Assembly (NCBI GenBank): GCA_910579055.1
Contig: CAJTSU010000210.1
Coordinates: forward strand, 1-5,084
Direction: 5' to 3'
Source: an uncultured Mailhella sp.
GTDB taxonomy: Bacteria; Desulfobacterota; Desulfovibrionia; Desulfovibrionales; Desulfovibrionaceae
DNA length: 5,084 bases
Below the pieces are notes generated by a model that was given only the letters and a program-made list of their open reading frames with translations, was not told the origin of the DNA and ran no database searches. Of this stretch, positions 4,571 through 5,084 are shown one piece after another (position 1 is the first letter of the stretch; the number at the start of each line of letters is the position of its first letter). A program made the translations under genes and the position numbers.

Positions 4571-5043
4571 AAATCCTGAGCTTCATGCTTTGCCTGATGT
4601 TCTTTTCTCTACCGGCTCGGGCGCAGGATCTGTTTTCCGATCCGTGCACCCGAGCCGGTATTCCGCGAGGTTTGGCCGTTGCCATTGCCCGGCAGGAATC
4701 CAGCCTGAACCCTTTCGCCGTCAACGTGCAGGGCAGGGAAATCAGGCCACGCAGTTACGAGGAAGCCGCGCGGATCATTCTGGAAGCGCACCAGGCGGGC
4801 AAGTCCTATGATGTCGGCATCATGCAGATCAATAGTCAGTGGACGCGCCGCTGGAAGATGAATCCACTTGATCTGCTTGATCCCAGGGTCAATATCAGGC
4901 TTGGCGTATCCATTCTTGAACAGGAGATCCGCCGGTACGGCATGGGCTGGCTTGCAGTGGGGAAATATCACTCCCCCAATCTGGAGCGAGGCAGGCGGTA
5001 CGCCTGGAGGGTTTACCAGCATATGAAAGGAAGAGAGTGTTAA
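4567..5043 (+). CDS. VirB1/IagB-like secreted lytic transglycosylase
   Basis: The protein has 158 residues. Residues 1-19 form a signal peptide (MKIL, hydrophobic stretch, ARA before the predicted cleavage), sending it to the periplasm. The SLT fold follows: catalytic Glu44 in ARQESSLNPFAVN, the GIMQINS motif (84-90), NIRLGVSIL (109-117) and AVGKYHSPN (130-138). Such enzymes cut the glycan strands of peptidoglycan with 1,6-anhydro ring formation, locally opening the wall for type IV or type III secretion machines or pili. The size and single domain fit VirB1, TrbN and IagB rather than housekeeping Slt or Mlt enzymes. The start overlaps the preceding stop as ATGA, and GAGG lies 10 nt upstream. 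As the first exported component seen, it suggests that T4SS genes continue beyond the right edge. The last 41 bases of the window hold no recognisable gene. Confidence 0.92.
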   Translation: MKILSFMLCLMFFSLPARAQDLFSDPCTRAGIPRGLAVAIARQESSLNPFAVNVQGREIRPRSYEEAARIILEAHQAGKSYDVGIMQINSQWTRRWKMNPLDLLDPRVNIRLGVSILEQEIRRYGMGWLAVGKYHSPNLERGRRYAWRVYQHMKGREC

Positions 5044-5084
5044 CTAAATAATGTTTTAATGTCTTCCAGTCTTCCATTTACATG

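Overview
The window looks like accessory DNA from a Gram-negative proteobacterium. The coding parts are moderately GC-rich and the control regions AT-rich. A secreted lytic transglycosylase of the VirB1 type, a TraK-like protein and a P4-type integrase all fit a conjugative or mobilisable element. Some sequence flavour suggests a Desulfovibrio-like host, but I cannot establish the taxon from this window.

Layout. Positions 1-98 hold a possible MOB-P-like transfer origin (inverted repeat 2-21, CATCCTGT at 23-30) and a doubtful partial minus-strand ORF. An AT-rich leader (99-352) precedes a TraK-like gene (353-709, plus). A hairpin at 716-747 separates this gene from a convergent minus-strand operon: a P4-family tyrosine integrase (969-2174) followed by a 55-residue acidic protein (791-958) whose ribosome binding site overlaps the integrase stop codon. 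Upstream of the integrase lies a control region with a 14-bp-arm inverted repeat and GTRGGTA-type repeats. Next to it is a strong minus-strand terminator and the last 48 nt of a tRNA-Glu(UUC) gene (2413-2460), which I read as an attachment-site core. On the other side of the core is a second, XerC-sized tyrosine recombinase (2535-3410, plus) whose Shine-Dalgarno lies in a hairpin.

The 325-bp gap after it holds a terminator-like hairpin, a regular array of ten 10-bp units (YYCGC every 10 bp, 3471-3570), an extended -10 promoter and a 20-bp dyad. It leads into a compact operon: a Rha-family protein (3736-4341), an unknown 73-residue protein (4349-4570) and a VirB1/IagB-like transglycosylase (4567-5043), coupled by short gaps or overlaps.

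Reading of the whole. Transfer-related genes lie on both sides of a tRNA-derived core that has no tRNA 5' half. The simplest models are the attP of a circular element, a junction between tandem copies of one element, or two elements stacked at one tRNA-Glu gene. The P4-type integrase is the likely user of the core. The 10-bp array is the least explained signal; it could be a partition, replication or regulatory site bound cooperatively along one face of the helix.
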